From Raoultibacter massiliensis (GTDB lineage: Bacteria > Actinomycetota > Coriobacteriia > Coriobacteriales > Eggerthellaceae), in assembly GCF_900199545.1 (NCBI RefSeq), contig NZ_LT962670.1, forward strand, positions 474,434 through 538,433: a stretch of 64,000 nucleotides of DNA, written 5' to 3'. The position numbers and the translations under genes are program-made. Positions 62,501 through 64,000 of the stretch are shown piece by piece. Within the stretch, counting starts at the first letter, position 1. Every line of letters starts with the position of its first letter. The notes under the pieces are model-generated. The model made no database searches and had not been told where the DNA came from. It saw only the letters and a list, made by a program, of their open reading frames with translations.

Positions 62501-63004
62501 TTGGAGCGAGGCGGTGGCACGGTATCGGGCAAACACGCTGATTCGGTTTATTACCGTGTCCTTGACGACGCTCTGTCGCTTTCGGAGAAGATCGAGCAGA
62601 TGGGCAGGAAGCGGTTCGACGAGCTGACGGGAAGGCAGATCATGTTTCTTGCCATGATCAGCTCGTTCGACGAAAAGCCCTCCTTGGGAGATATGGCGCG
62701 CAAGGCGCGATGCTCCCATCAGAATGCGAAAACGGTGCTCGGGGCCCTGCACAAGAAAGGGTTCCTCGATTTCAAACTCGATGCCGACGATCAGCGCGTT
62801 TTGCGCATCCATCTGACGAAAAAAGGGAGAGTCGTCGGCTTGCGTGCTTTGGAAGAGCTCGACAGGCTGGTGAGCCGCATCGGGGAAAACGTCGATCGCG
62901 AAGCCGCCGAGGCGTTCGCCGATGTGATAGCCGAGCTGTCCGAAGTGTTCGGCGGCACGTTCTCGCTTATGGGAGACGGCCAAGAGGAGCAGGCCGCATT
63001 GTAG
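62501..63004 (+). CDS. MarR-family transcriptional regulator
   Basis: A 167-residue winged-helix protein: dimer helices at both ends, DNA-binding part about 45-105 with LTGRQIMFLAMISSF, SLGDMARKARCSHQNAKTVLGALHKKGF and wing DFKLDADDQRVLRIHLTKKG. The start is TTG 62501 with AAGGGGA five bases upstream; no ATG or GTG fits. It likely represses itself and possibly the membrane protein gene downstream (63207), 202 bases away. Confidence 0.82.
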   Translation: MERGGGTVSGKHADSVYYRVLDDALSLSEKIEQMGRKRFDELTGRQIMFLAMISSFDEKPSLGDMARKARCSHQNAKTVLGALHKKGFLDFKLDADDQRVLRIHLTKKGRVVGLRALEELDRLVSRIGENVDREAAEAFADVIAELSEVFGGTFSLMGDGQEEQAAL

Positions 63005-63206
63005 CGAGCCGTTTGCCGTTCTCGGCCGACCCGTTTGCCCTTCGCATCGTTCGGTCGCGGCACGAATGCCGGGATCGCCGCAGCGGATGGCGGCATCCAC
63101 GATACAATAACCTCTCAATGAAAAGGTGCGCCATGGCGGCGGCAGGCCGAAGGGCCGTGCGCGCAGGCGCAATCGTGCGGCGAAGCGCCGCGTGAGGGGA
63201 ATTTCA

Positions 63207-64000
63207 ATGAGCATATCGACAACGATGCGCGCCCTGCGGGGCGGCGTTGCGGCGATTGGAAAACCGATTCGGATGGCAGATGGCGAAACCATGGAAGACG
63301 AGCCGGATAAACAGGGCCCGAAACGTATTGGCAAGGGGCGGGTTGGGAGTTTTCTCGAACGCAAGAATATCGAGATATCCCCAAAGCGCTACGGGGTCGA
63401 TGCTCTTTCGGCCATGGCGCAGGGTCTGTTCGCGTCGCTTCTGATCGGGACCATCCTCGCGACGATCGGCGAGCAAGCGGGCGTCGAATCGCTTGTTACC
63501 ATCGGCGGCTTTGCGAAGGCGGCCACGGGGTTTGCAATGGCGGTGTCCATCGGCTTTGCCTTGCAATGCCCCCCGCTCGTTCTGTTCTCGCTAGCGGCTG
63601 TGGGCGGTGCGGCGAACGACCTCGGCGGCGCGGGCGGTCCTCTTGCCGTGCTGATCGTGTGCATCTTCGCCGCTGAAGCGGGCAAAGCGGTTTCGGGGGA
63701 GACTAAAATCGACATCCTCGTCACCCCCATTGCGACGATCTGCATCGGCGTCGGGCTGTCGCTGTGGTGGGCGCCTGCGATCGGCGCTGCCGCGAGCGCG
63801 GTGGGCGGGGCCATCATGTGGGCGACCGATCTGCAGCCGTTTCTCATGGGGCTGATCGTTTCGGTTCTCGTCGGCGTTGCGCTGACGCTGCCCATCAGCT
63901 CGGCTGCGATCTGCGCCGCCTTGGGTCTCACGGGGCTTGCCGGCGGGGCGGGGGGTTGCGGGTGCGGGGCCCCGCTGGGCGGGGTTGGGGTGATGGGGGT
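63207..64000 (+). CDS. PfoR/PTS-IIC-type membrane protein (partial)
   Basis: The frame runs from ATG 63207 off the right edge (264 codons seen). After about 45 hydrophilic residues comes LERKNIEISPKRYGVDALSAMAQGLFASLLIGTIL, typical of the PTS EIIC-2 (PfoR, COG3641) membrane family, then GETKIDILVTP, ATDLQPFLMGLIVSVLVG and TLPISSAAICAALGLTG. Members are predicted to be sugar-uptake or regulatory membrane proteins; PfoR itself is linked to toxin regulation in clostridia. The last 20 residues read as Gly/Cys-rich where relatives have a conserved AGCCAQMVGFAVMS, so the edge sequence is suspect. Confidence 0.8.
   Translation, partial: MSISTTMRALRGGVAAIGKPIRMADGETMEDEPDKQGPKRIGKGRVGSFLERKNIEISPKRYGVDALSAMAQGLFASLLIGTILATIGEQAGVESLVTIGGFAKAATGFAMAVSIGFALQCPPLVLFSLAAVGGAANDLGGAGGPLAVLIVCIFAAEAGKAVSGETKIDILVTPIATICIGVGLSLWWAPAIGAAASAVGGAIMWATDLQPFLMGLIVSVLVGVALTLPISSAAICAALGLTGLAGGAGGCGCGAPLGGVGVMG

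Noticed and set aside
1..64000. CRISPR arrays, insertion sequences or prophage genes
   Set aside because: No regularly spaced repeats, transposase, integrase or phage structural genes were seen on either strand.

Overview
The window looks like chromosomal DNA of an anaerobic gut actinobacterium of the Eggerthellaceae type (Coriobacteriia). The grounds are a GC-rich sequence (about 60% by eye), several Tat-exported lipoprotein flavoproteins of the fumarate-reductase fold, four LuxR-type regulators carrying a transporter-like membrane half, a menaquinone methyltransferase, and a formate dehydrogenase/folate C1 cluster. The placement is inferred from gene content; there is no rRNA or other marker to confirm it. 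No tRNA, rRNA, CRISPR array, phage or insertion sequence was recognised.

Layout. 1-1 kb: end of an Fe-S subunit and a membrane-anchored rubrerythrin-like protein. 1.3-6.5 kb: two divergent paralogous dicarboxylate/anion (DASS) transporters and a membrane LuxR regulator. 6.6-10.3 kb: a small zinc-ribbon protein, an OmpR-type two-component system, coaX and a small membrane protein. 10.5-17.9 kb: fhs, a methenyl-THF cyclohydrolase-like gene, folD, then a formate dehydrogenase with three Fe-S partners. 18-21.1 kb: tsaE and a TsaB-RimI-TsaD triple fusion. 21.2-25.2 kb: LuxR regulator, flavoprotein, acetyltransferase. 25.2-32.5 kb (minus strand): complete glycine cleavage system gcvT-H-PA-PB with lipoate ligase and lipoamide dehydrogenase, led by a tandem glycine riboswitch and terminator. 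32.7-41.1 kb: kdpFABCDE potassium uptake. 41.1-45.8 kb: MFS transporter, menG, type III glutamine synthetase. 45.9-49.2 kb: LuxR regulator and flavoprotein. 49.4-55.5 kb: a two-component system divergent from a VTC polyphosphate polymerase/DUF4956/surface lipoprotein operon. 55.5-59.1 kb: LuxR regulator divergent from an FMN-domain flavoprotein. 59.3-62.3 kb: ilvE, cimA and a TrpR-like regulator. 62.5-64 kb: MarR-type regulator and a truncated PfoR/PTS-IIC-like membrane protein.

How it fits together. Two clusters feed the same pool of C1-tetrahydrofolate: glycine cleavage yields methylene-THF, and FolD, the cyclohydrolase, Fhs and formate dehydrogenase connect methylene-THF to formate and CO2 with ATP and low-potential electrons. 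FolD lacks the cyclohydrolase lysine and glutamine, which makes the adjacent FchA-like protein a likely replacement for that half-reaction. The flavoproteins are probably extracytoplasmic reductases, each beside its own membrane-bound LuxR regulator, a repeated sensor-plus-reductase layout.

The points most worth checking are the split FolD/FchA chemistry, the hydrogenase-less formate dehydrogenase complex, the perfect 16-bp inverted repeat between the polyphosphate operon and its two-component system, two sensor kinases with no ordinary start codon where one is expected, and a set of genes that look leaderless. The last 60 or so bases look G-enriched and may be poor-quality sequence.
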